Below are positions 23,410 through 33,900 of a stretch of 45,274 bases of DNA, piece by piece. Within the stretch, counting starts at the first letter, position 1, and each line of letters opens with the position of its first letter. This DNA is from Microbacterium sp. A20 (GTDB taxonomy: Bacteria; Actinomycetota; Actinomycetes; Actinomycetales; Microbacteriaceae), in NCBI RefSeq assembly GCF_004794515.1, contig NZ_SSDF01000039.1, positions 1 through 45,274 on the forward strand. Reading direction: 5' to 3'. Below the pieces are notes generated by a model. The model did not search any database and had not been told where the DNA came from. It worked only from the letters and a program-made list of their open reading frames with translations. A program made the translations under genes and the position numbers.

Positions 23410-25476
23410 ATGGTCGACGCTGCCGTCCGTCCTTCGACGACACCCGATGAAACGCCCGCGACCGCGCTCGCCCCGCAGATGGACGTCGCCCGAGTGAACG
23501 AGGCGCTGATGGGCACCTGGGGCGACGTACGCCGCCAGGCGCGCGAGATGATCAAGGATTCCGCATTCTGGCGCAAGGACGAGCTCGGCAAGGACGAGCA
23601 CCGCGAGCGCGTGCTCAGCCAGCTGCACCTGCTGGTCGAGAACAAGGCCGTGCACCGCGCGTTCCCCAAGTCGCTCGGCGGCGAGGAGAACAACGGGGCG
23701 AACATCGCCGGCTTCGAGGAGCTCGTGGTCGCCGACCCGAGCCTGCAGATCAAGTCGGGCGTGCAGTGGGGTCTCTTCGGCTCGGCCGTGCTGCAGCTGG
23801 GCACGGCGGAGCACCACGAGAAATGGCTCCCCGGCATCATGGACCTCTCCATCCCCGGCGCCTTCGCGATGACCGAGATCGGCCACGGCTCGGATGTGGC
23901 GGCCGTCGGGACGACCGCGACCTACGATGCGGCCACCGAGGAATTCGTCATCAACACCCCGTTCCGGGCCGCCACCAAGGAGTACCTCGGCAACGCGGCG
24001 CTGCACGGTGTCGCGGCGACCGTGTTCGCGCAGCTCATCACCAACGGCGTGAACCACGGTGTGCACTGCTTCTACGTGCCGCTGCGCGGTGAAGACGGCA
24101 AGGACCTCCCCGGCATCGGCCGCGAGGACGACGGCCTCAAGGGCGGACTCAACGGCATCGACAACGGCCGCCTGTCGTTCGACCACGTGCGCATCCCGCG
24201 CACCAACCTGCTGAACCGCTACGGCGACGTCGCGGTCGACGGCACCTACTCGAGCGCGATCGACAGCCCCGGGCGTCGGTTCTTCACGATGCTCGGCACC
24301 CTGGTGCAGGGCCGCGTGTCCCTCGACGGCGCGGCATCCTGGGCATCCGCTCTGGGCCTCCACATCGCGATCACCTACGCCACCCAGCGTCGCCAGTTCG
24401 ACGGCGCGGACGGGCAGGAGGTCGTGCTCATGGACTACGGCAAGCACCAGCGTCGCCTGCTGCCGCGCCTGGCCACCACCTACGCGCAGATCTTCGCGCA
24501 CGACGAGTTCCTGCAGAAGTTCGACGGCGTCTTCTCGGGTCGCACCGACACCCCGGCCGACCGCGAAGACCTCGAGACGCTCGCCGCAGCCCTCAAGCCG
24601 CTGTCGACCTGGCACGCTCTCGACACGCTGCAGGAGGCCCGCGAGGCCACCGGCGGTGCGGGCTTCATGTTCGAGAACCGTCTGGTGGGCCTGCGCGCCG
24701 ACCTCGACATCTACGTCACGTTCGAGGGCGACAACAACGTGCTGCTGCAGCTCGTCGGCAAGCGCCTGCTGACCGACTACGCCAAGCAGTTCCAGGGCAA
24801 GGATGCGGCGGCGCTCGCCAAGTTCGCGGTCGGGATGACCGCGGGCAAGCTGTTCCACGGTGCCGGGCTCCGTCAGCTCGGCCAGGCCGTCTCCGACTTC
24901 GGGCAGGTGAGCCGTTCGGTCGAGCGAGGACTCCGCGAGGAGCAGCAGCACGATCTGCTCGCCGGGCGCGTGCAGCAGATGGTCGCCGACATCGCCTCCC
25001 GCCTGCGTCCCGGCGCGAAGGACAAGGCCCTCGGCGCCCGCCTGTTCAACGAGAACCAGGCCGAGCTGATCGAGGCCGCCCGCGCGCACGGCGAGCTGCT
25101 GCAGTGGGAGGCGTTCACCGATGCCGTGCACCAGATCGACGACGCCGACACCAAGAAGGTGCTCACGTGGCTGCGCGACCTGTTCGGGCTGCAGCTCATC
25201 GAGAAGCACCTCGCCTGGCACCTGATCCACGGACGCCTGTCGACCCAGCGTGCCGCGGCCGTGTCGAGTTACATCGACCGGCTGTGCGCGCGGCTGCGCC
25301 CGCATGCCCTCGACCTGGTGAACGCGTTCGGCTACGAGCCCGAGCATGTGCGGGCGCCGATCGCGAGCGGCATCGAGAAGCAGCGGCAGGACGAGGCTCG
25401 GGCCTACTACACCGACCTCGCCGCCACCGGCAAGGCGCCGATCCAGGAGAAGGCGCTCAAGAAGCAGCAGCGCTGA
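23410..25476 (+). CDS. Acyl-CoA oxidase / acyl-CoA dehydrogenase family protein (ACOX type)
   Basis: A protein of 688 residues from the ATG at 23410, five bases after GGAGGA; the frame is open far upstream but overlaps the relic. Domain order is that of peroxisome-type acyl-CoA oxidases: an N-terminal helical part, FAD-binding AFAMTEIGHGSDV, a middle beta domain, a helical domain with the probable catalytic Glu439 in YVTFEGDNNVLLQ, and an ACOX C-terminal domain from about 500. It catalyses the first step of fatty acid beta-oxidation, to enoyl-CoA, in the cytoplasm. Length fits ACOX (650-700) rather than ordinary dehydrogenases (about 380). It appears to stand alone and ends at an imperfect hairpin. 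Confidence 0.9.
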   Translation: MVDAAVRPSTTPDETPATALAPQMDVARVNEALMGTWGDVRRQAREMIKDSAFWRKDELGKDEHRERVLSQLHLLVENKAVHRAFPKSLGGEENNGANIAGFEELVVADPSLQIKSGVQWGLFGSAVLQLGTAEHHEKWLPGIMDLSIPGAFAMTEIGHGSDVAAVGTTATYDAATEEFVINTPFRAATKEYLGNAALHGVAATVFAQLITNGVNHGVHCFYVPLRGEDGKDLPGIGREDDGLKGGLNGIDNGRLSFDHVRIPRTNLLNRYGDVAVDGTYSSAIDSPGRRFFTMLGTLVQGRVSLDGAASWASALGLHIAITYATQRRQFDGADGQEVVLMDYGKHQRRLLPRLATTYAQIFAHDEFLQKFDGVFSGRTDTPADREDLETLAAALKPLSTWHALDTLQEAREATGGAGFMFENRLVGLRADLDIYVTFEGDNNVLLQLVGKRLLTDYAKQFQGKDAAALAKFAVGMTAGKLFHGAGLRQLGQAVSDFGQVSRSVERGLREEQQHDLLAGRVQQMVADIASRLRPGAKDKALGARLFNENQAELIEAARAHGELLQWEAFTDAVHQIDDADTKKVLTWLRDLFGLQLIEKHLAWHLIHGRLSTQRAAAVSSYIDRLCARLRPHALDLVNAFGYEPEHVRAPIASGIEKQRQDEARAYYTDLAATGKAPIQEKALKKQQR

Positions 25477-25495
25477 CCGTTCAGGTGCAGTTCAT

Positions 25496-25548
25496 CTGTC
25501 AGGAGATCGTGCAAGGTGCAGGACGAATCCGCACGATCCTCCCGACAG
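25496..25548. terminator. Imperfect hairpin between convergent genes
   Basis: CTGTCAGGAGATCGTGC (25496-25512) pairs with GCACGATCCTCCCGACAG (25531-25548), with one A-to-G difference and one bulged base, around an 18-base loop. It starts 20 bases after the acyl-CoA oxidase stop and before the stop of the convergent gene. A bidirectional terminator is likely. Confidence 0.6.
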
Positions 25549-25616
25549 GTGTGCATCCTCCCGTCCGGTGTACCGAGCGAGCCGGATGCTGACCGAGTCC
25601 GGCGAGACCGTGCCGG

Positions 25617-26066
25617 TCAGGATGACCACTTCGTGAGGTCGATGCCGCGCTCCTCCGCCAGCGCCCGGAGGTGCTCTGCGGAATCCGTCTCGACGCAGAC
25701 GCACGCCTGTAGTCCCGCGTCGTCCTCGTCGCGCAGCAGGTAGTAGCTGTTCGCGTCGGTCAGCAGCTCTCCCGCGGCGTCGCGGAACAGCCACCGGACC
25801 TTCACCAGGACGAGTCGCTCGGACAGCTCGTTCGTGTCGAGGAGCTCGTGGCTGACGGACGCGAGTCTGAGTTCGCGGTACAGGGGGTACGACTGCTTCA
25901 GCCCCGCGATCATCTCCTCCCGGGTGTCCAGGACGCCGGAGACCCGGTCATCCGCGATCATCCCGGGCGTCGACCACAGCGCCACCGCGGCCTCGGCGTC
26001 GAAATCCGACAGAGACGCTGCATAGCGGCCGAGGTACCCGTCGATGCGTTCGATGTCGATGCTCAT
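25617..26066 (-). CDS. SnoaL-like/NTF2-fold protein
   Basis: A protein of 149 residues from the ATG at 26066. The pattern [33 protein letters not shown], followed by a long curved-sheet segment ([29 protein letters not shown]), fits the SnoaL-like / nuclear transport factor 2 fold. Such small proteins are cyclases, isomerases or simply ligand binders, and no active site can be assigned. The -10 TACCCT ends six bases before the ATG, so the message is probably leaderless. Divergent from the alcohol dehydrogenase gene. Confidence 0.7.
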   Translation of the reverse strand: MSIDIERIDGYLGRYAASLSDFDAEAAVALWSTPGMIADDRVSGVLDTREEMIAGLKQSYPLYRELRLASVSHELLDTNELSERLVLVKVRWLFRDAAGELLTDANSYYLLRDEDDAGLQACVCVETDSAEHLRALAEERGIDLTKWSS

Positions 26067-26072
26067 GTGCCG

Positions 26073-26102
26073 AGGGTACGGAGTGCCCGCACGGACCGTC
26101 AG
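26073..26102 (-). promoter_or_regulatory. Promoter of the SnoaL-like gene, probably leaderless
   Basis: On the minus strand -35 CTGACG (26097-26102) and -10 TACCCT (26073-26078) are 18 bases apart. The -10 ends six bases before the ATG, so transcription should begin at or next to the start codon. No ribosome site is present, which agrees. Confidence 0.5.
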
Positions 26103-26196
26103 GGGCCTTGACGGACCGGGGTGGACGCCCCTCACGGGTAGGACGGGCGGCACGCGATGCGTAGGGTGGATGCCGCCACCAGAAGAAGGAGTCCCC

Positions 26197-27243
26197 GTGA
26201 CCCGCGTCCACGCCTACGCCGCACCCCGCGAAGCCGCCCCGCTGGAGAAGACCGTGATCGAGCGGCGGGAGCTCGGACCGCTCGACGTGCTCATCGACAT
26301 CGCGTACGCCGGCATCTGCCACTCCGACATTCACACGGTGCGCGGCGACTGGGGGCCGCAGAGGTATCCGCTCGCACCCGGACACGAGATCACGGGAACC
26401 GTCGCGGCCGTGGGAGAGGCCGTGACCCGGCACGCGGTCGGCGACCGCGTCGGCGTCGGCTGCCTGGTGAACTCGTGCGGCGAGTGCCGCAACTGCCTGC
26501 GCGGCGAGGAGCAGTACTGCACCGAGGGCGCGGTGCAGACGTACGGCAGCACGGACCGCGACGGCACCGTCACACAGGGCGGCTACTCCGAGCAGGTCGT
26601 GGTGACCGAGGCGTTCGTGCTGCGGATCCCGGACGCGCTGCCCTTGGATGCCGCAGCTCCCCTGCTCTGCGCCGGCATCACGACGTACTCGCCGCTGCGG
26701 CACTGGAACGTCGGTCCGGGCACCCGCGTCGCTGTGGTGGGTCTCGGCGGCCTCGGCCACATGGGCGTGCAGATCGCGCACGCGCTCGGCGCCGAGGTCA
26801 CCGTGCTCTCGCAGACCCTGAGCAAGAAGGACGACGGCCTGCGACTCGGCGCCGACCACTACCGCGCGACGAGCGACCCGACGACGTTCCGCGAGCTGCG
26901 TTCGTCGTTCGACGTGATCCTGAACACGGTGAGCGCGGTGATCGATGTGCGCTCGTACCTGAGCCTGCTCGACGTCGGCGGCGCGCTGGTGTGCGTCGGC
27001 GCTCCCGCCGAACCGCTGTCGGTCGGTGTCATGTCGCTGATCGGCGGACGCCGTTCGCTCGCCGGATCCAACATCGGCGGCATCGGCGAGACCCAGGAGA
27101 TGCTCGACTTCTGCGCCGAGCACGGTCTCGCCGCCGAGATCGAGGTGATCCCGGCCTCCGAGATCAACGCCGCCTACGAGCGCGTGCTCGCCTCCGACGT
27201 GCGGTACCGGTTCGTGATCGACGCGGCCACCTTCGCCGACTGA
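26197..27243 (+). CDS. Zinc-dependent NAD(P) alcohol dehydrogenase, cinnamyl-alcohol-dehydrogenase type
   Basis: A protein of 348 residues. Catalytic zinc ligands lie in GICHSDIH (Cys41) and GHE (His63, Glu64). The structural zinc site is Cys94, Cys97, Cys100 and Cys108 in [15 protein letters not shown]. The Rossmann loop is [15 protein letters not shown]. These, with the [15 protein letters not shown] stretch, place it with YahK/AdhC-like aldehyde reductases of the CAD family, which usually use NADPH. The start is GTG 26197, behind AAGAAGGAG five bases away; ATG 26170 in frame lacks a ribosome site. A -10-like TAGGGT lies at 26162-26167. The natural substrate is unknown. Confidence 0.93.
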   Translation: MTRVHAYAAPREAAPLEKTVIERRELGPLDVLIDIAYAGICHSDIHTVRGDWGPQRYPLAPGHEITGTVAAVGEAVTRHAVGDRVGVGCLVNSCGECRNCLRGEEQYCTEGAVQTYGSTDRDGTVTQGGYSEQVVVTEAFVLRIPDALPLDAAAPLLCAGITTYSPLRHWNVGPGTRVAVVGLGGLGHMGVQIAHALGAEVTVLSQTLSKKDDGLRLGADHYRATSDPTTFRELRSSFDVILNTVSAVIDVRSYLSLLDVGGALVCVGAPAEPLSVGVMSLIGGRRSLAGSNIGGIGETQEMLDFCAEHGLAAEIEVIPASEINAAYERVLASDVRYRFVIDAATFAD

Positions 27244-27259
27244 CGTCGGTGGGGGCCGA

Positions 27260-27265
27260 TACGTT
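27260..27265 (+). promoter_or_regulatory. -10 element of tag, probably leaderless
   Basis: TACGTT ends six bases before the tag ATG, the same spacing as at recQ and the SnoaL-like gene. There is no ribosome site, so a leaderless message is likely. Confidence 0.4.
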
Positions 27266-27271
27266 GACACG

Positions 27272-27841
27272 ATGACCTCTCTTCTCACGGGCCCGGACGC
27301 CCGCGACCGCTGCGCCTGGGTGGGCGACGACGACGAGTACCGCCGCTACCACGACGAGGAGTGGGGTGTGCCCCTGCACGGCGACCGCGCACTGTTCGAG
27401 AAGATGGCGCTCGAGGGCTTCCAGGCCGGGCTCTCGTGGATCACGATCCTGCGCAAGCGTCCGCGGTTCCGAGAGGTGTTCGCCGGCTTCGAGCCCGAGG
27501 TGGTGTCGGAGTTCGATGCGGCCGATGTCGAGCGACTCATGGCGGATGCCGGCATCATCCGCAACCGCGCCAAGATCCTGGCGACCATCGGCAACGCCCG
27601 TCTCGTGCGCGCGATGGCGCCGGGCGAGCTCGACGAGCTGATGTGGTCGTTCGCCCCGGTGGCATCCGCCACCCGTCCGGCGTCGTTCGCGGAGGTTCCG
27701 GCCGTCACCCCGGCATCGACGGCGATGAGCAAGGAACTGCGTCGACGAGGGTTCCGCTTCGTGGGGCCGACCACCATGTACGCCCTCATGCAGTCGGCCG
27801 GGATGGTCGGCGATCACATCGCGGGGTGCTGGCGCGCCTAG
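27272..27841 (+). CDS. tag: DNA-3-methyladenine glycosylase I
   Basis: A protein of 189 residues. The zinc site of Tag is intact: Cys14 (RCAWV), His27 (YHDEEWG), and His182 and Cys186 (DHIAGCW), with the same spacings as the E. coli enzyme. FQAGLSWITILRKR and the GFRFVGPTTMYALMQSAGMV block are family hallmarks. It removes 3-methyladenine from alkylated DNA by base excision. It begins 28 bases after the alcohol dehydrogenase stop, with its own likely promoter. Nothing odd. Confidence 0.95.
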   Translation: MTSLLTGPDARDRCAWVGDDDEYRRYHDEEWGVPLHGDRALFEKMALEGFQAGLSWITILRKRPRFREVFAGFEPEVVSEFDAADVERLMADAGIIRNRAKILATIGNARLVRAMAPGELDELMWSFAPVASATRPASFAEVPAVTPASTAMSKELRRRGFRFVGPTTMYALMQSAGMVGDHIAGCWRA

Positions 27842-27970
27842 CAGGTTGCCGTGGGGACTTCTCCCCATCGAGCGGAATATCAGTGCACGGTTAGGATGTA
27901 CGAGTGCTCAGCGGCCAGTCGGGCCCGCGCACGAGTAATCGGAGAGTGTGACCCTGGGGGGGAACCGGGC

Positions 27971-30900
27971 ATGAAGGCCTTGTCATGGATGCGCGCGCGA
28001 CCCAAGACGCTGGCGTCCGCCGCGGGCGTCACCGTCGGCGTCATCGCCATCACGACCATGGCCTTCACCTATGAGGGGTTCCCGACCACCAAGGTCGACC
28101 TGAACGACGGCGGCGTCTGGATCACCAAGACGTCGAGCCTGCTCGTCGGCCACTTCAACAACGAATCCACGATCCTCGACGGCGGTCTGCGCACCACCAG
28201 CGAGAACTACGACATCCTCCAGGCCGCTGCCAACGTGCTCGTCGTCGACGAGAGCGCATCCACGGTCACCGCGATCGATCCGGCCAGGGTCTCGCTCGGC
28301 GACTCCACGATCATCCCCTCGTCCGCCAAGGTGGCGATGGGCGCCAACACGGCAGCCATCCTCGACGAGAAGTCCGGTGACCTCTGGGTCGTGCCGGTGC
28401 AGGGCATCGCCTCGTTCGAGATCGAGGCGGCCGAGCCCATCGTCGAACTCGGCGAGAACTCCGATGTGACGGTGGCCGAAGACGGCACCGTCTTCGCGCT
28501 CTCCGGGGAACGCGGCGAGGTCGTCACCGTCCCCGTCGACAACGAGGGTGCTCCCGGCGAGGCATCGGCCGCGTCGGTCGGCGAACTCGACCTGTCGGTG
28601 CGCCCCACCATCACCGCCGTCGGACGCACGCCGGTCGTGTTCGACGAGGCGGCCGGGGTCGTCACGACTCCCGGAGGCCTGCGCACCGAGCTCAAGGGCG
28701 CGGCGGACGCCGTGCTGCAGCAGGCGTCGGCCGAGACCGATGCCGTCGCGATCGCCACCCCGACGGCACTCGTGCGCGTCCCCCTCGACGGCGGTGAGCC
28801 GGAGCAGACCTCGGCGGGCGGCGACGGCACTGCGGCGGCGCCGGTCTGGCTCCGCGGCTGCACCTACGGGGCCTGGGCGGGATCGGCCACCTTCATCCGC
28901 GAATGCCCCGGCGACGGCAACGATGTGAACTCCCCGATCGACGGCGCCGAAGACTCCGCGAGCCTGACGTTCCGCGTCAACCGCGACGTGATCATCCTCA
29001 ACGACGCGGTCGGCGGCGCCGCCTGGATGGCGAACGAGAGCCTGCAGCGCGTCGACAACTGGAACGACCTGACCCCGCCCGAGGGCGAGACGGAGAACCA
29101 GGAGGACTCGACCGAGGAGACGGTCGAGACCACGCTCCCGGAGCGCAGCGAGGAGAACACGCCTCCGATCGCCGAAGACGACTCGTACGGCGTGCGCCCC
29201 GGCGCCACGACGCTGCTCCCGGTGCTCGACAACGACAACGATCCCGACGGCGACGTGCTCGTCGCGGCGCTCGCCGAGGCACAGCCGTCCATCGGCACCG
29301 TGCAGCCGATCAACAACGGCGGCTCGCTGCAGATCACCGTCGGCGAGGATGCCTCCGGCACGGCCAGCTTCACGTACGAGGTCGACGACGGCCGCAAGGG
29401 CAAGGACACGGCGGTCGTGTCGCTCGCGGTGCACGACTGGAACGAGAACGCCGCCCCCACGTCGAAGCGGAAGACCTCACTCGCGGTCGAGACCGGCGGC
29501 ACGATCTCGTACAACATCCTCCCGGACTGGATCGATCCCGACGGTGACGACATCTACCTGAAGGAGGTGCTCGCCGCCCCGGGCGACGAGGTCGACTTCA
29601 GCAAGGACGGCCAGATCACCTACAAGGCGACCGCGAGCCTGCAGGGGCGGAAGGACGTGCAGGTCACCGTCGCAGACGCCTTCGGCAAGCTCGGCACCTC
29701 GACCATCGCCCTCGACGTGCGCCCGCAGGGCTCGACGAACCCCAAGACCAACGCCGACCACGTGATCACGCGGGCGGGCGAGCAGGTCACCGTCGCCCCG
29801 ACCGCGAACGACACCAGCACCTCGCGCGAGCAGCTGCGTCTGAGCCGGGTGCTCGACACCCCCGGCGCCACGATCGTCCCGAACACGGCCAACAAGACCT
29901 TCTCCTTCATGGCCGAGAAGCCGGGCGTCTACTACGTGCAGTACCAGGTGACGACGGGTCCGAAGAACGGCGAGGGCATCGTCCGCGTCGACGTGATGCC
30001 CGAGTCGGAGACCGACCTCCCACCCGTCGCCGTCCGCGACGTCGCACTGCTGCCCACCGGCGGCGACGTGCTGCTGGGCGTGCTCAACAACGACACCGAC
30101 CCCGCCGGCGGCATCCTCGTCGTGCAGTCGGTGTCGCTGGAGCCGAGCAGCGGCATCTCGGTGTCGGTCCTCAACCACGAGACGCTGCGGATCACGGATC
30201 AGGGCGCGCTCGAGGAGCAGGTGCGCGTCAAGTACCGCATCTCGAACGGCTCCAAGTCGGCCGAGGGCGAGGTGGTGGTCATCCCGATCCCCGCGCCGGA
30301 GGAGCTCCTGCAGCCGATCGCCAACCCCGACACGGCGACCGTCCGCGTCGGTGATGTCGTGACGATCCCTGTGCTCGACAACGACACCCACCCGAGCGAC
30401 GACGTCATGCACGTCGAGCCCGAGCTCATCGAGCCGTTCGTCGACCCCGAAGACGGCGAGGCCTTCGTGTCGCAGGATGCGGTGCGCTTCAAGGCGGGCC
30501 CCGAGGCCAAGACGGTGTACCTCACGTACGAGGTCTCCGACTCGCGCCAGCAGAAGGCCGCCGGCTACGTCACGATCCAGATCCTCCCGATCGACGAGGA
30601 GAACAACGCGGCACCGCGTCCGCAGGACCTCGTCGCCCGCGCGCTCGCCGGCACCGAGGTGAACATCGCGGTGCCGCTCGACGGCATCGACACCGACGGC
30701 GACTCGGTCGAGCTCGTGGGCATCGAGTCGAGCCCCACCAAGGGACGCATCACCAACGGGCCGAACTACTTCACCTACGAGGCCTCCGACGGAGCATCCG
30801 GCGTCGACGTGTTCAAGTACCGGGTGCGCGATCGGCTCGGCAAGGAGGGCATCGCCACCATCCGCGTCGGCATCGCTCCCACCGAGCAGACCAACCAGCC

Positions 30901-33900
30901 GCCCTACGCGGTGAAGGATGCGGTGGTGGTGCGACCCGGTCGCGAGATCGCCGTGCCCGTTCTCGCGAACGACTCCGACCCCGAGGGCGACAAGGTCTCG
31001 CTCCTCAAGGACGGCCTCGAGCTTCCCGACGGCCTGGAGGCGCGCGTCTCCGGTGACCGGGTGCTCGTGCAGGCGCCGAACGGCCCGACCGAGACCTCCC
31101 TGCAGTACACCGCGGTCGACGCCCGTGGGGCCGAAGCCACGGCGACGCTGCAGATCACGGTCGACGAGGATGTTCCGCTCCAGGCGCCGGTCGCCCGCGA
31201 CGACCGCCTGCAGCCGGTGGACCTGAAAGACGGCGGCCTGAGCGCCGACCTGGAGATCCTCGCCAACGACGAGGACCCCGACGGCACCACCGACAGCCTC
31301 ACCGTCGAGGTCGGGGAGGGCGGCACGCAGCTCGAGAACGGCAAGGTGCGCGTCACCGTCACCGACGAGCTGCAGCTGATCCGCTACACCCTCGTCGACC
31401 GCGACGATCAGCGGGCATCGGCTTTCATCTTCGTGCCCTCGCGATCCGATCTGCGCCCGACGCTCACCTCGACGAAGCCGCTCGAAGTGGTCAGCGGCGA
31501 GACCGAGGAGATCCCGCTGTCGGAGTACGTCACCGTCGCCGGTGGTGGCGACGTGGTGATCACCGAGAAGGAGAGGATCAGCGCGAACCACGCCGACGGC
31601 GCCGACCTGCTCAAGGACGAGAGCACCCTCGTCTACACCTCGGCCAAGGGATTCTTCGGACCGGACTCGCTCACCTTCGAGGTGACCGACGGCGACGGAC
31701 CCGACGACCCCGAGGGGCGCAAGGCCACGCTCAGCATCCCGATCAACGTGCTGCCGCCCGAGAACCAGCAGCCCACCTTCGTGCAGGGACAGGTCAACGT
31801 CGCGCCCGGAGAGCCGGCGACCTCGCTCGATCTGGCCGCCCTCACCGACGACCCCGACCCCGAAGACGAGGGCAAGCACGACTACTCCCTCGTCGGCGGC
31901 GAGGAGAAGGGCGTCTCCGCCCGGATCGACGGCGACGACAAGCTCGTCGTCGAGGCCGCATCGAACGCCAAGAAGGGCACCGCCGTCACGCTCAAGATCC
32001 GCATCTCCGACGGCACGACCGAACCGGTCGAGGGCACGGTCGAGGTCATGGTCACGGCCTCGACGAGGTCGATGCCGGCGGCGAACACCGACACGATCGC
32101 CGAGGCGGATGCGGGCAAGACCATCACCGTGCCCGCGCTCGCGAACGACTACAACCCGTTCCCCGAGACGCCCCTGAAGATCGTGACCGCGGTCGCGGAG
32201 TCGGGTTCCGGCGAGGTCACGTTCACGGACAGCGAGGTCACCGTCACGCCGAACGAGTCGTTCGTGGGAACGCTCGTGGTGCGCTACCGCATCCAAGATG
32301 CGACGCAGGATGCCGACCGCGAGGTCAACGGCCAGATCGTCGTCACCGTGCAGGATGTGCCGGATGCGCCCGGCGTCCCGGTCATCGCGAGCGTGCAGGA
32401 CCGGACGGTCGTCGTGTCGTTCTCGGCACCCTCGAACAACGGCGCCGAGATCACGAAGTACACCGTGAAGTCGGTCGGCGGCAGCTCGTACAGCAAGGAG
32501 TGCCAGTCCACGACCTGCACGCTCGACGGCCTGACCAACAACGTCGAGTACACCTTCCAGGCGACCGCGACCAACCGCGTCGGCGAGTCCGAGCCGTCCG
32601 CGCTGTCGGCTCCCGCACGGCCAGACGCTCGTCCGGACACCCCGATCCCGCCGACCCTGGTCTTCGGCGACAAGTCGCTCAAGGTGGCGTGGACCACCCC
32701 GTCGACGCCGGGTTCCCCGGTCGACCGCTACACGCTCGAGATCTCGCCCGCGCCGCCCTCCGGCATCACGCAGAAGGAAGTCACGGGCAACTCCACCACG
32801 TGGGAGGGTCTCGAGAACGGCTCCGACTACCAGGTCAGGGTGCAGGCGCACAACAGGGCGCCCGACCCTTCCAGCTGGAGCGGCTGGTCGTCATCCGAGA
32901 TCCCCGCCGGTCCTCCGCTTCCGGCAGCGGCTCCGACCACATCCGAGCTCGCGCCGGTCAACGGTCGCGCGCAGATGTCGGTGAACTGGGGCAACCAGGA
33001 CAACAACGGCGACGCCATCCGCGGCTACCGACTCGAGGTGCTGCGGGGCGGCCAGGTCGTGGACACGATGACCCCCGGGCCGGAAGCCAGGAGCCAGACG
33101 GTCGTCGTCGACCCGTCGGAGACGGCGTACACCTATCGCATCCAGGCCTACAACAAGGCCGGTTGGGGCGAGATGAGCCCGCCCTCCGCGCCCCGACGCG
33201 GCGTGGTTCCGCCCGGAGCGCCGACGAGCCTGAAGGTCGTCGAAGAACGCGACCGTGCGCTGGTGATCGACTTCCGTCCGGGGTCGAGTGGTGGCGCGTC
33301 TGCGGGCGAGATCACCTACGAGTACCGGCTGGACCGCGGCGGCTGGAACGCTCTGCCGGGCAACAAGACCATCGGCGGACTCACCAACGGCCACAACTAC
33401 ACCGTCGAGGTGCGGGCCATCACCCGCCTCCTCACAACGGACTTCGCGGGGTCGAGCTACGCCGGCGCCGTCTCGAACGCCGCGCAGGGCAACCCGCACG
33501 GGAAGCCGAGTCCTCCGGCGGTGAGCGCCGAGTCGCTCGAGAGCCAGGTGCGCCTGAACTGGAATGCCAACGGGTCGCCGAACGGGCGCGACATCCAGGT
33601 CGTGCAGATCAGCGTCGACGGGGGCGGGTGGCAGAACGTGGGGATGGTCGGCTCGGTCAACGTCGGCACCTACAGCGAGCACCACAGCATCAAGGCCCGG
33701 GCGATGGACAACACCGGCGCGTGGTCGGACGAGAGCCCGACCAGGGGCGCCACCGCGAAGGACCGACCGCAACCGCGCTGGTGGGCGTCGCAGGGCCCGG
33801 ACTCCCGCAACTGCAGCCCGGACACGTGCTACAAGTTGAACCTGAACACGGCGAACGTCCCCGCGGGCACGTACATGATCCGCTGCCTCGACAACGGGCA

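Noticed and set aside
27842..27970. Promoter for the large operon
   Set aside because: TAGGAT at 27892-27897 resembles a -10, but no matching -35 could be found. The short hairpin GTGGGGA-CTTC-TCCCCAT (27851-27868) may only end tag. Left unassigned.
29477..32851. Minus-strand open frame of 1124 codons opposite the giant protein gene
   Set aside because: It mirrors the third-position GC of the real gene, is rich in Arg/Asp/Gly/His low-complexity protein and has no recognisable domain. The plus-strand frame has clear Ig and Fn3 repeats.
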